Assembly (NCBI GenBank): GCA_900551295.1
Contig: URVJ01000014.1
Coordinates: 5,784-69,783 of the forward strand
Length of the DNA: 64,000 nt
Reading direction: 5' to 3'
From: an uncultured Eubacteriales bacterium
Lineage (GTDB): Bacteria; Bacillota; Clostridia; Oscillospirales; CAG-382
The first letter of the stretch is position 1, and each line of letters opens with the position of its first letter. The position numbers and the translations under genes are program-made. Under the pieces are notes generated by a model. The model saw nothing but the letters and a program-made list of their open reading frames with translations, searched no databases and was not told where the DNA came from. Shown in pieces: positions 1 through 8,947 of this stretch.

Positions 1-98
1 TCCGGCTGTTTTGCAAGTGTTTTGAAAAAAATTTACGGTATTTAACGGCTGCCGAAAACAGCTTTTGACCGATATGCAAAAATCAGAAAACATTATAC

Positions 99-127
99 AA
101 AAAGCCGACGGAATAAATCCGACGGCT
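99..127 (-). terminator. Terminator after dnaE
   Basis: On the minus strand, arms at 118-127 and 103-112 form a 10-base stem with one central T-T mismatch and a 5-base loop. A run of T follows at 102-99. It lies about 20 bases past the dnaE stop, as expected for an intrinsic terminator closing murB-whiA-dnaE. Confidence 0.7.
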
Positions 128-146
128 GAATTACCGATATTGCTTT

Positions 147-3100
147 TTACACCTTTTTATACTTTGTCTTTACACATTCGTCGGTCAATATCAATGACAG
201 CATTTTTAACATTGTGGGCGTTATATTTACGTCAAGACCGACTGCGTGAGTGAGTTTTTTTGTATCGTCAAAGTACACGAAGACCTCGGACGTTCCGTAG
301 GAGTATATTTCGAGAACGCTCTTTACCCTCTCGAATTCACGCGAAGTTTCTGACGGAACTTTGAGATACAAACAGAGTTTTTCGTCCCTGCCGCGGACGG
401 GCATCTGCGGTAAGTTTTCCGGAACAGGCGGATTTTGGTTATACGGCGCGTGCGGTGCGCTCTGCGTATTATTATGCAGCAGCGACGAAAGATTCATTTT
501 TACCTTTTTCGTGCCTGATGTATTTTCGGTATTATCCGCAGTATTCGCATTATCCGCAGTCTGTGCGGTTTCTTTAAGTGCAAAAACACTTTTTAACAGA
601 ATACTTATCTCGTTTCTTCCGTCCTTATCTCCGTCACGCGATTCCTTCACGGAAACCTCGCCCGTAATTCCTACCGCGGCGCCTTCATATAGGTTCGGCG
701 CGTATCTGTTATATACGTTAGCAAAGGCTATTACTTCAAGAATTCCGCCGGTATCCTCAAACTGCAGAAAAGCCATGCGTTTATCCGACTTTGTTATCTT
801 TTCGCGTTTTGATGTGACTGTTCCGACAAGCGTTACGGGCGTTCCGTCGCGGTACTTTTCAAAGTTTCCGCTTTCGGCTGCGGCGTTTATATCGCATATC
901 TCGTCGGCGTTTATGCTCTTTGCAAAAGCCTCGTATTTGCGCAACGGATGTCCCGACATATATATTCCCGCAACGTCCTTTTCCATTGAAAGCAGCTCAT
1001 TATCGGAAAATTCGGGTATATCGGGATAGTCAATTTTGAGAATGGCGCTGCCGTTATCCTCTTTATCTCCGTCGGACAGCGAAGAAAACATATCGAACTG
1101 CCCCGTTATATTTTTCTGATTGCGCCTTTGCAGACTGTCAACTGCCGACTCGTAAACCGACATAAGCTGACTTCTCTTTTTGCCGAATCCGTCAAAAGCG
1201 CCTGCCCTTATAAGACTTTCTATCATGCGCTTATTTATATCCTTTTCGGACATACGCAGAAGAAAATCCTCAAACGACGTGTATTTCCCGTTTTCGCGTC
1301 CGTTTACGATACTGCGCACAAAGCTTTCGCCTACGTTTTTGATTGCGGAAAGCCCGAAGCTTATTTTCTTTTCTCCCGTTGCGGCAAAGCCTCCGACGCT
1401 CTCGTTTATATCGGGATTTCTGACGCTTATACCAAGCTTTGAACACTCGGAAATATATTCCATTATCTTATCGCTGCGGTCTATTACGCTGTTTAAAATA
1501 GCAGCCATATATTGTGCGGGAAAATGAACTTTAAGATAGGCTGTATAATACGCGAGATGTGCATACGCCGCGGCATGGGATTTATTGAAAGCATACTGCG
1601 CAAAGGCTGCCATATCGTCGTATATTTCCGCCGCCTTTTCTTCGGGAACTCCGTTTGCAACAGCTCCGACGCACTCTGTCTTACCGTCCTCGGATTTTTT
1701 GCCGTAGAGAAAATACTGTCTTTCAGCCTGCATGACGTCCTTTTTCTTTTTTGCCATTGCACGGCGCACAATATCCGCTCTGCCGAATGAATATCCCGCA
1801 AGGCTGCGGAATATCTGCATTACCTGTTCCTGATAGACGATACAGCCGTTTGTTACCGAGAGTATACTCTCAAGGCGTTTATCGGCGTAGGTTATTTTAT
1901 CGGGATTTTTACGGTTTTCGAGAAATTTCGGTATACTCTCCATAGGTCCGGGACGGTAAAGCGATATTGCTATTGTAATATCTTCAATATTCTGCGGCTT
2001 CATACGCATAAGCAGAGATTTCATTCCTGCCGATTCAAGCTGGAACACTCCGTTTGTTTTTCCTTCGCCCAAAAGCCTGTACGTATCCTTATCGTCAAGA
2101 GGTATATCCGACACATTTATTCCCGAATCCCTTGCCGCGTCGTATATGACGGTAAGGTAACGAAGTCCGAGAAAATCTATTTTCAACAGTCCGAGATCCG
2201 CAATATCATTCATTGTATACTGCGTAACAACGCAGTCACCGTTCATTGACAGCGGAACATAACTGTCAACGGTTTTATCGGTAATTACAACGCCTGCGGC
2301 ATGGGTCGAGGCGTTTCGCGGCATACCCTCAATACCGCGTGCTATATCTATAACGCTTCTTAATACCGATTCGTTTTCGTATATATCATGCAGCTCCGCG
2401 CTTTCAGACAGTGCCTTGTCTATCGTCATTCCGAGTGCGAACGGTATACACTTTGCCGCCCTGTCCGCGTCGGCATACGGCACGCTCATTACGCGCGCAA
2501 CGTCCCTTATTGCAGCTTTTGCCGCAAGCGTTCCGAACGTAACTATCTGCGCGACGTGATCTCTGCCGTACTTTCTCGCAACGTAGTCTATGACCTCCGA
2601 ACGTCTGAAATAGCAGAAGTCAACGTCAAAGTCCGGCATGCTTACTCTTTCGGGGTTCAGAAAACGCTCGAACAACAGATCGAATTTTATAGGGTCAATA
2701 TCAGTAATACCGAGAAAATACGCCGCAAGGCTTCCGGCTCCCGAACCTCTGCCCGGCCCTACCGGTATTCCGTTATTTTTGGCATACGATATAAAGTCGT
2801 TTACTATGAGATAATACTCGTTATATCCCATTTTATCGACAACGGAAAGCTCGTAGTCAAGGCGTTCGCGGTACACTTTTTCATCTAACGCGCCGCCGTG
2901 TTTCTGTGCCTGTTCTTTTCTCTTTTCAAAGCCCGTTTCGCAGAGAGCGCGCAGATATTCCTTTGACGAAAGCCCGTCGGGAGGATAAAACGCGGGTAGA
3001 AACAGCTTATCAAAGCAAAAGTCAAAATTACATTCTTCCGCGATTTTTACGGTATTTTCGAGAGCCTCGGGAACGTCGGCAAAAAGCTTATACATTTCTT

Positions 3101-3842
3101 CCGTGCTTTTCAAATAAAACTCGTCGCGTTCAAAGCCTTTATGTCTGCCCTCGTCAAGCGTGGTATTGGTCTGTATACACATCAGAACCGCCTGTTTCTG
3201 TGCATCGGACTTTTGCAGATAATGCACGTCGTTGGTCGCGACAAGAGGAATATCAAGCTCTTTCGACATTTTGACAAGCTCGTCGTTTACGGTAGTCTGT
3301 TCGGGTATTCCGTGGCGCTGAAGTTCAAGGTAAAATCCGTCCTTGAATATCCTTTTAAGCTTATTTGCATAGACTCTCGCACCCTCATAGTCGGCGGCTA
3401 TGATTCTCTGCGGCACGGCGCCTCCGAGACAGGCTGACAGTGCTATAAGTCCTTCGCTGTGCTTTTCGAGAAGTTCGAGATCCGCTCTCGGCTTTACGTA
3501 AAACCCCTCGGTAAACGCGCTCGAAACGATACTTATAAGGTTCTTGTATCCGATTTCGTTTTTGCATAACAGCACAAGGTGGGAATAATCTCCGTCGCGC
3601 TTGTCCTTATCAAATCTGCTCTTTGGGCTTACGTATATTTCGCAGCCGATTATCGGCTTAATCCCTGCTTTTTTGCAGGTTTTGTAAAAATCAACCGCAC
3701 CGTACATTACGCCGTGGTCGGTTATGGCAAGGCAGTCCTGTCCCGCATTTTTCAGTGCGTCCGGAATATCCTTTATGCGGCACGCGCCGTCAAGCAGACT
3801 GTATTCACTGTGAAAATGCAGATGACAGAACTTTTTTTCCAT
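147..3842 (-). CDS. dnaE: DNA polymerase III subunit alpha (DnaE type)
   Basis: Replicative DNA polymerase catalytic subunit, 1231 residues, a normal length for DnaE1. The N-terminal PHP domain begins at once with HLHFHS (residues 7-12) and DHG (42-44). The polymerase active-site motif PDFDVDF is at residues 403-409, preceded by GPGRGSGAGS of the palm domain. Helix-hairpin-helix and OB-fold regions follow (the OB stretch contains GTPVTLVGTVTS). The C-terminal tail is low in complexity and rich in N, T and P before a short conserved end. It is the last gene of a minus-strand run with murB and whiA, 35 bases after whiA, with an AAAAGGA ribosome site before the ATG. The order whiA-dnaE is common in Clostridia. 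PolC is not in this window. Confidence 0.97.
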   Translation of the reverse strand: MEKKFCHLHFHSEYSLLDGACRIKDIPDALKNAGQDCLAITDHGVMYGAVDFYKTCKKAGIKPIIGCEIYVSPKSRFDKDKRDGDYSHLVLLCKNEIGYKNLISIVSSAFTEGFYVKPRADLELLEKHSEGLIALSACLGGAVPQRIIAADYEGARVYANKLKRIFKDGFYLELQRHGIPEQTTVNDELVKMSKELDIPLVATNDVHYLQKSDAQKQAVLMCIQTNTTLDEGRHKGFERDEFYLKSTEEMYKLFADVPEALENTVKIAEECNFDFCFDKLFLPAFYPPDGLSSKEYLRALCETGFEKRKEQAQKHGGALDEKVYRERLDYELSVVDKMGYNEYYLIVNDFISYAKNNGIPVGPGRGSGAGSLAAYFLGITDIDPIKFDLLFERFLNPERVSMPDFDVDFCYFRRSEVIDYVARKYGRDHVAQIVTFGTLAAKAAIRDVARVMSVPYADADRAAKCIPFALGMTIDKALSESAELHDIYENESVLRSVIDIARGIEGMPRNASTHAAGVVITDKTVDSYVPLSMNGDCVVTQYTMNDIADLGLLKIDFLGLRYLTVIYDAARDSGINVSDIPLDDKDTYRLLGEGKTNGVFQLESAGMKSLLMRMKPQNIEDITIAISLYRPGPMESIPKFLENRKNPDKITYADKRLESILSVTNGCIVYQEQVMQIFRSLAGYSFGRADIVRRAMAKKKKDVMQAERQYFLYGKKSEDGKTECVGAVANGVPEEKAAEIYDDMAAFAQYAFNKSHAAAYAHLAYYTAYLKVHFPAQYMAAILNSVIDRSDKIMEYISECSKLGISVRNPDINESVGGFAATGEKKISFGLSAIKNVGESFVRSIVNGRENGKYTSFEDFLLRMSEKDINKRMIESLIRAGAFDGFGKKRSQLMSVYESAVDSLQRRNQKNITGQFDMFSSLSDGDKEDNGSAILKIDYPDIPEFSDNELLSMEKDVAGIYMSGHPLRKYEAFAKSINADEICDINAAAESGNFEKYRDGTPVTLVGTVTSKREKITKSDKRMAFLQFEDTGGILEVIAFANVYNRYAPNLYEGAAVGITGEVSVKESRDGDKDGRNEISILLKSVFALKETAQTADNANTADNTENTSGTKKVKMNLSSLLHNNTQSAPHAPYNQNPPVPENLPQMPVRGRDEKLCLYLKVPSETSREFERVKSVLEIYSYGTSEVFVYFDDTKKLTHAVGLDVNITPTMLKMLSLILTDECVKTKYKKV

Positions 3843-3877
3843 ATCGTTTTCCTTTTTATCTTCTTGCTTTTATAACT

Positions 3878-4585
3878 CTATTTGTTTCCGTTTGCAAAGA
3901 CTATAATACGTTCAAGCCTGTGGTTTGCGCAGGACTTGGTTATGGGAGGTTCATGAATTGCGGCAAGCTCGGACAGCGACATATCGGGATTATCGAGCTT
4001 TAATTTCGCGGTATAAAGCAGTTTTTCCGGCAGAGTTTCGAGAATGCCGTTTTCGGAAAGCTTTACAATCGCGTCAAGCTGGCGTGCCGATGCGTTTGCG
4101 GTCTTTTGCATATTGGCATACTCGCAGTTTGTAACGCGGTTGCAGTTATTTCGTATCTGCTTTTCTATAATGGTATTCAGAAACTCAAACGCGCATTTAT
4201 TTGCGCCTATAAAGCTGAGAAACTCGAATATGGTTTCCCCGTCCTTAAAATATACGATATATGTATTTTTGCGTTTGGATTCCTTTGCCTCAAAGCCGCA
4301 TTCGCGTATAAAAACGCAAAGCTCGTCGGCATTCATCTCGTTTGCAAGCTTAAATTCGAGGTGGTTTTCCTTTTCCGGAGAATTTACGCTGGCGCATCTT
4401 AAAAACACGCCGCGCAGAAAAGCGCCGCGGCAGTCGCCGCACTTAAATATGCTTTTATCTATTATCGCGTTATTGTCGAGAAATACTCCTGCATATTCGC
4501 GCGCCTTTTTACAGCACTTTTTTTCACCCTTTATATTTTCAAGAGCAGACTTTACCTCTTTGGTAAAGGTTGTTTTCTCATTCAT
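3878..4585 (-). CDS. whiA: WhiA-family DNA-binding protein, shortened
   Basis: WhiA is a DNA-binding protein linked to cell division and sporulation; it pairs a LAGLIDADG-like N-terminal part with a C-terminal helix-turn-helix. This copy has 235 residues against roughly 300-320 usually. The start (TFTKEVKSAL, then a CC pair) and the LAGLIDADG-like stretch GAFLRGVFLRCASVNSP are present. The C-terminal HTH is clear (LSELAAIHEPPITKSCANHR; the family usually has SKSGVNHR). The missing length appears to come from the first N-terminal WhiA repeat. Its stop overlaps nothing downstream, but its ATG overlaps the murB stop by 4 bases (ATGA), so the two are translationally coupled. The usual neighbours rapZ and yvcK are absent between murB and whiA. 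Confidence 0.9.
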   Translation of the reverse strand: MNEKTTFTKEVKSALENIKGEKKCCKKAREYAGVFLDNNAIIDKSIFKCGDCRGAFLRGVFLRCASVNSPEKENHLEFKLANEMNADELCVFIRECGFEAKESKRKNTYIVYFKDGETIFEFLSFIGANKCAFEFLNTIIEKQIRNNCNRVTNCEYANMQKTANASARQLDAIVKLSENGILETLPEKLLYTAKLKLDNPDMSLSELAAIHEPPITKSCANHRLERIIVFANGNK

Positions 4586-5493
4586 AGCTCCGTGTTTTCT
4601 CCGTTTTTATCGATTATGCGTATCTCGCTCTCAAGCGTAACGCCGCTGTTTTGCTTTACCCTGTTTTGTATCTCGCGCATAAGGGCAATGACGTCGGAGG
4701 TTGAGGCGTTATTTTTATTTATGACAAATCCCGCGTGTTTTTCCGAAACCGCAGCGCCGCCGACGCTAAAGCCTTTAAGCCCCGCGTCCTCGATAAGCTT
4801 GCCGGCAAAGTACCCTTCCGGTCTTTTGAATGTGCTTCCGCACGACGGAAAATCAAGCGGCTGCTTTTCTATCCTCTTTTTCATAAGCTCTTTTGCCGCC
4901 GACACGCACTCGTCCTTATCTCCGATGCCGAGTTTCAGAACCGCGCCGAGAATTATATCTCCGTTTGTTTCAAAAACGCTGTTTCTGTATGAAAAATTAC
5001 ACTCAAGTGCAGGTCTTTGTATAATTTTATGCTCTTTCGTCAGCACATAAACGCTCTCTGTAACATTTGACATCTCACCGCCGTATGCTCCTGCGTTCAT
5101 ATAGACTGCACCGCCGAGACTTCCGGGTATTCCGTAGGCAAATTCAAGTCCCGAAAAACCGCTTTTGCACATTTCAAGCGCAAGCGCCGTAACCGATATT
5201 CCGCAGTCGGCAAAGATCTTCGCGCCGTCTTTATCCTGCGACAGAACCGAGTATTCCTTTACTCCGCCCGTAAGCACAACCGGAACGTCAATTCCCTCGT
5301 CGGGCACAAGAACATTGCTCATATTTCCCATTACAATGCATTTTATATCATTTTCCGCGTAAAAGAGCACCGTATCCGCAAGTTCGGACACGCTTTCGGG
5401 CAGGCAGAGAAATTTTGCGCTGCCGCCGGTTTTCATAGAAGAATATTTTGCAAGAGGCACATTTTCAAGAGTTTTGCAAAACGGACTTTTCAT
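4582..5493 (-). CDS. murB: UDP-N-acetylenolpyruvoylglucosamine reductase
   Basis: MurB reduces UDP-GlcNAc-enolpyruvate to UDP-MurNAc with FAD and NADPH in cytosolic peptidoglycan precursor synthesis. The 303 residues fit the Firmicutes form. Visible signatures are the FAD-binding YSSMKTGGSA near the N-terminus, GSLGGAVYMNAGAYGGE in the middle, the catalytic-serine block SCGSTFKRP near residue 217, and the C-terminal glutamate in VTLESEIRI. It is the first gene of the murB-whiA-dnaE run. A GGTGAT ribosome site lies just before the ATG, and a TATAAT -10 lies about 20 bases upstream. Confidence 0.96.
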   Translation of the reverse strand: MKSPFCKTLENVPLAKYSSMKTGGSAKFLCLPESVSELADTVLFYAENDIKCIVMGNMSNVLVPDEGIDVPVVLTGGVKEYSVLSQDKDGAKIFADCGISVTALALEMCKSGFSGLEFAYGIPGSLGGAVYMNAGAYGGEMSNVTESVYVLTKEHKIIQRPALECNFSYRNSVFETNGDIILGAVLKLGIGDKDECVSAAKELMKKRIEKQPLDFPSCGSTFKRPEGYFAGKLIEDAGLKGFSVGGAAVSEKHAGFVINKNNASTSDVIALMREIQNRVKQNSGVTLESEIRIIDKNGENTEL

Positions 5494-5511
5494 ATATTAT
5501 CACCTTTTATT

Positions 5512-5540
5512 ATTATATCACATAAGGCGCAAAAAGTGAA
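5512..5540 (-). promoter_or_regulatory. Probable promoter of murB-whiA-dnaE
   Basis: Minus strand: TTCACT (5540-5535), 17-base spacer, TATAAT (5517-5512), about 20 bases before the murB ATG. The -10 is perfect and the -35 is weak. Confidence 0.5.
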
Positions 5541-5570
5541 TAGTGTTTATCAAAAACCCTTGCCAAAGAC

Positions 5571-5611
5571 AAAAATACTGCGAAAAGCAGCATTTATCAG
5601 CTCTCCGCAGT
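5571..5611 (-). terminator. Terminator after the methyltransferase
   Basis: Minus strand: ACTGCG (5611-5606) pairs with CGCAGT (5582-5577), with a partly pairing inner segment. ATTTTTG follows. It sits 26 bases past the methyltransferase stop. Confidence 0.5.
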
Positions 5612-5636
5612 GTGCAAAACCGTATTATTTTTAAGT

Positions 5637-6353
5637 TTATCTCTTTTTAAGCACTATTTTTATAAAGTTGAGATACTTCCGTGCGCCTGCTTCAATGGAC
5701 TTTCTGTCGCCGACAGCGTACTCGTTATCCTGCTTTATCCAGTCGTCCCAGACCTCTTTATCTGATTCCATCTCGCTTATCTCGATTATCTCGCTGTCCT
5801 TTGACGCGCTCACGATACCCGTCCAGTAGTTAATATCGCGCATATAAGCAAGCTGCTCGGGAGTCCACGACAGCAACAGTTCTTTCGGAAGATCGTCATG
5901 GCAGTCCTTTCTCATGCCCGGAACGGCGATATAGATATATCCGCCCTTTTTGACAAACGGCAGAAGTTTTTTGTCAAGATAATTTTCGTCGCGTCCGAAA
6001 TAGTTATAGGAATCAACGCTGACCACCGCGTCGAAAAATTCCTTTTCAAATTCCAGAGCCTCCGCGTCGGCTTTTACGGGCATTATCTCGTTTTGAGTAA
6101 GCCCCATGCTTTCAAAAAACTTTGCGTTGTCGTCGGGATTGCTCCACAAATCGCACGCATAGACTTTAAAGCCGTATTCCTTTGCCATAAACACCGACGT
6201 AAATCCCGTTCCGCTGCCGAGATCGCAGACAACGTCACCCTTTTTGATTTTTGTGTTCAAGAGCAGTTCTTCTTCGAGCTTTATGGGGTTAGGTCCCATT
6301 ATAAGTTTCATCAATTCGTCCGTACAGTATTTTTTACTGAGTGTGTATTCCAT
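5637..6353 (-). CDS. SAM-dependent class I methyltransferase
   Basis: 238 residues. Rossmann motif I (CDLGSGTGF, about residue 43) and the acidic end of strand 2 (VYACDLW) mark a class I S-adenosylmethionine methyltransferase. Later motifs include FDAVVSVDSYNYFG and KKGGYIYIAVPG. The substrate cannot be told from sequence; this general shape is seen in small-molecule methyltransferases. It starts one base after the TetR stop, and its GGAG ribosome site lies inside the last codons of that gene, so the two are one transcript. The TetR protein is therefore the likely controller, and a small-molecule substrate that is also the inducer is a reasonable guess. Confidence 0.8.
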   Translation of the reverse strand: MEYTLSKKYCTDELMKLIMGPNPIKLEEELLLNTKIKKGDVVCDLGSGTGFTSVFMAKEYGFKVYACDLWSNPDDNAKFFESMGLTQNEIMPVKADAEALEFEKEFFDAVVSVDSYNYFGRDENYLDKKLLPFVKKGGYIYIAVPGMRKDCHDDLPKELLLSWTPEQLAYMRDINYWTGIVSASKDSEIIEISEMESDKEVWDDWIKQDNEYAVGDRKSIEAGARKYLNFIKIVLKKR

Positions 6354-6354
6354 T

Positions 6355-6978
6355 TTAAATTGCTCCTTTCAGGTATTTTTGAAAATTTTGTTTGAAATTA
6401 TCGGCATACGCGTCAAACATTTCGCAAAGCGTCTTAATATCCGTTCCGCCGTCGTACAGCGAGTACATCATGAACATAGGTGCGTAAAATTCAAACGACA
6501 GGGTTTCGGCAAGCTTTCCGTCATGCACAAACTCAAAAAACACGTCCGTCATATATCCGAGAGGTCCGGACGATATATACTTAGCGTACATATTCTTCAT
6601 TTCCTGCGAGTTATACTGCTCAAGGCTAAGCATTCGGCGGAAATTGCAGAAAAATTCATCTTCCGTCCAATGAACAAGCATTTCGCGCGCATATTTGACG
6701 ATACCGTCAATATCAAGACCTTTATAGCTGCCGCTGTCCTTGCGGTATTCCTCTTCCGGCATATCGTTTTCATGCGCCTTATCGTAATCCGCTTTATTTA
6801 CCCTCTCGATTATACTCTCGAAAATTTCACGCTTACTCTTATAGTGTTTATACAGCGACGGAGCTTTTATCTGCACCGCGTCGGCAATTTCCGCTACGCC
6901 TACCGCATCATATCCGCTTTTTGCAAACAGTTTCAGCGCCTGTTCCTGTATTCTTGACTTTGTATTTATTCCCCTCAT
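6355..6978 (-). CDS. TetR/AcrR-family transcriptional regulator
   Basis: 207 residues from the chosen ATG at 6978, which has an AAAGGAGG site 6 bases upstream; an in-frame start 21 bases earlier lies in front of that site and is rejected. The N-terminal HTH is typical of TetR (TKSRIQEQALKLFAKSGYDA, then EIADAVQIKAPSLYKHYKSK). The rest is a helical ligand/dimer domain without close family clues. It is first in a two-gene operon with the methyltransferase. A palindrome fills the spacer of its own promoter, which suggests autoregulation. Confidence 0.9.
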   Translation of the reverse strand: MRGINTKSRIQEQALKLFAKSGYDAVGVAEIADAVQIKAPSLYKHYKSKREIFESIIERVNKADYDKAHENDMPEEEYRKDSGSYKGLDIDGIVKYAREMLVHWTEDEFFCNFRRMLSLEQYNSQEMKNMYAKYISSGPLGYMTDVFFEFVHDGKLAETLSFEFYAPMFMMYSLYDGGTDIKTLCEMFDAYADNFKQNFQKYLKGAI

Positions 6979-7009
6979 CAATATCCTCCTTTTGCTCACG
7001 GCGTTTTAT

Positions 7010-7038
7010 ATTATAGCTAACAGTTATTAGCTTGTCGA
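7010..7038 (-). promoter_or_regulatory. Promoter and probable TetR operator
   Basis: Minus strand: TCGACA (7038-7033), 17-base spacer, TATAAT (7015-7010). The inverted repeat AGCTAA-N6-TTAGCT (7015-7032) occupies the spacer almost exactly. A bound dimer there would block RNA polymerase. It lies 32 bases before the TetR ATG. Confidence 0.72.
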
Positions 7039-7130
7039 GAGTAAAAACAAAAATTCCGCAAAAAATTTAATTTCTGCGGAAAACTTATATTCGATTATTA
7101 CTGCATTTCGGCATATTTATTATTTTGCGC

Positions 7131-7156
7131 AAAAAAGCGGCGGTACAAACCGCCGC
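7131..7156 (-). terminator. Terminator after alr
   Basis: Perfect 8-base GC stem (7149-7156 with 7137-7144), 4-base loop, then six T on the minus strand (7136-7131). It closes the nnrD-lipoprotein-alr operon 24 bases past alr. Confidence 0.9.
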
Positions 7157-7179
7157 GATTCATGTTCAGCCTATAACTT

Positions 7180-8307
7180 TCAGCCGTTGATATATATTCT
7201 CGGCACGCGTTTTGCAACGCCGCAAAGCAGCTCATACGAGATAGTATCTATCTTCTGCGCCTGTTCATCGCAGGAGATATACCTGTCGCCGTCGTTTCCC
7301 CATATCACAACGTCGTCGCCGATTTTGACGTCGGGTATATCCGTAACGTCTATCATCGCCATATCCATGCACACTCTGCCGATTATCGGAACTCTCTTTC
7401 CGTGACAAAGCACCTCGCCTTTACCGCAGGAAAATCCGCGTCTCAGTCCGTCGGCATATCCGGCGCATATCACCGCCATTTTCATGTCCTTCTGCGCCGT
7501 ATAGGTAAGTCCGTATCCGACAAGATCGCCCTTCTTCAGCGCATGAATATCTATTACTCTTGTCTTGAACTGCATTACGGGAAGATAACCGTCGGCAACG
7601 CTTGAACAGCCGTAGAGCGTAATTCCGAGCCTTACGGCATCGAGGAACATATGCGGATATTCAAGAAGTCCGGCGCTGTTGCATATATGTCTTATTTCGG
7701 GCGTAATTCCGTTTTCTTTGAGATACTTTTCGCCCATTGTATAACATTCAAACTGCTTATTTGAAAAATCGGGATTATTTTCAGCCGCGGCAAAGTGCGA
7801 AAAAAGTCCTTCGACCCTGATGTTCGGATTTTGCTTTAAAATTTCGACCGTTTCTTTAAGATCGTCGGGAATAATTCCGTGCGAAACGTTAAAGCCGGTG
7901 CGGTTCATTCCGGTATTGAGCTTTATATGCACTTTAAGTTCTCTGCCCGACGCGCGCCTTACAAATGTCTTTGCCGCGTCAAGCGAAGCAAGCGCAAGAG
8001 AAACGTCATTTTCGACAGCCGCATTCACGAAGTCCGGGAACACATATCCGAGTATCACTATTCCGCCTTTTATTCCTCCTCGGCGCAGCTCGAGTGCCTC
8101 GTCAATATTGGCAACGGCAAAAAAATCCGCGCCGACTTCTTCAAGTTTTTTCGATATTGCAACCGCGCCGTGTCCGTAGGCGTCAGCCTTGACAACGCAT
8201 ATTATTCTGCGGTTTACCAACTCTTTTGTATGCTTATAATTATGCAAGACCGCACCGAGGTCTATTTCGGCACGCGTTTTGGTTATATCTGTTACATTTT
8301 CAAACAT
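7180..8307 (-). CDS. alr: Alanine racemase
   Basis: PLP enzyme converting L- to D-alanine for peptidoglycan. 375 residues, normal length. The PLP lysine is K40 in VVKADAYGHGA. Other family blocks are KLNTGMNRTGF, FSHFAAAE, RLGITLYG, VGYGLTY with the second catalytic tyrosine region, and GRVCMDMAMIDVT. It lies 26 bases after the lipoprotein gene. The order nnrD (or acpS)-lipoprotein-alr resembles the acpS-ydcC-alr region of Bacillus. The ribosome site before the ATG is weak (GAAAGAATG). Confidence 0.97.
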   Translation of the reverse strand: MFENVTDITKTRAEIDLGAVLHNYKHTKELVNRRIICVVKADAYGHGAVAISKKLEEVGADFFAVANIDEALELRRGGIKGGIVILGYVFPDFVNAAVENDVSLALASLDAAKTFVRRASGRELKVHIKLNTGMNRTGFNVSHGIIPDDLKETVEILKQNPNIRVEGLFSHFAAAENNPDFSNKQFECYTMGEKYLKENGITPEIRHICNSAGLLEYPHMFLDAVRLGITLYGCSSVADGYLPVMQFKTRVIDIHALKKGDLVGYGLTYTAQKDMKMAVICAGYADGLRRGFSCGKGEVLCHGKRVPIIGRVCMDMAMIDVTDIPDVKIGDDVVIWGNDGDRYISCDEQAQKIDTISYELLCGVAKRVPRIYING

Positions 8308-8333
8308 TTTCTACATTCTTTCATGATAAACTG

Positions 8334-8876
8334 TTACGTTCCTGGTTCGCTTTTGAACTTTGTTATTCTGAGCGTTACCGAATCTTCTCCGGCACTTGCA
8401 ACAAGGAGAGTCGGTTCGCCGGTAAGTTTGTTATACGTAAAGCTGTAATTTACATCGCCCTGCGAAAACATTGCAGTTACAAGCTCTGCGTCGGTATCGG
8501 AGTTTTCAGAAATACAGCCCGAATCCAAGGACCGTATAAGATGCGGCATATCAGGCGAAAACATTCCGAACGCAAGGCTGAGCTTTGTGAGAATACTTTT
8601 GGGTATATCCGCCTTTATTCCCGAAAAACTTACCGAAAATTCGGACATCTTCCCAGCTCCGTCGCTTTCGACCGCAACACCGCAAAGGGCGTCGGGAGAA
8701 ACAAGCTCCATTTTGATATTCTCGCCCGACGACAGCACAAGCGAGCCTTCAATCGCTTTTTCGCCGGACGAAAACGTATAATCCGACTGCATTGTAAAAC
8801 GCGAATTCATTACATCGGCAAAAAGTTCTTTTCCGCAGCTGTCGCCTTTACACGAAACAAGTGCCGCCGCAAGCAC
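8334..8876 (-). CDS. Small lipoprotein in alr operon, start unclear
   Basis: 180 residues from GTG at 8876, but this cuts into a signal peptide. The frame stays open upstream to a TGA at 8930-8928, and reads RRFLSCLAAVSAVF before VLAAALVSC: a textbook lipoprotein signal with lipobox LVSC. No ATG, GTG or TTG exists in that extension. The only well-placed ATG (8928, 3 bases after AAGGA) is in the next frame. Either initiation is at a rare codon such as ATC (8921), or there is a one-base indel near 8918-8925. The mature part is a beta-rich domain of about 170 residues (LVLSSGENIKMELVSPDALC). By position it matches the YdcC-like lipoprotein next to alr in Bacillus; by sequence I cannot assign it. 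Confidence 0.75.
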   Translation of the reverse strand: MLAAALVSCKGDSCGKELFADVMNSRFTMQSDYTFSSGEKAIEGSLVLSSGENIKMELVSPDALCGVAVESDGAGKMSEFSVSFSGIKADIPKSILTKLSLAFGMFSPDMPHLIRSLDSGCISENSDTDAELVTAMFSQGDVNYSFTYNKLTGEPTLLVASAGEDSVTLRITKFKSEPGT

Positions 8877-8947
8877 AAATACAGCGGATACCGCCGCAAG
8901 GCAGGATAAAAATCTTCTGATAGCGCATCAATCCTTAAACTTATAGA

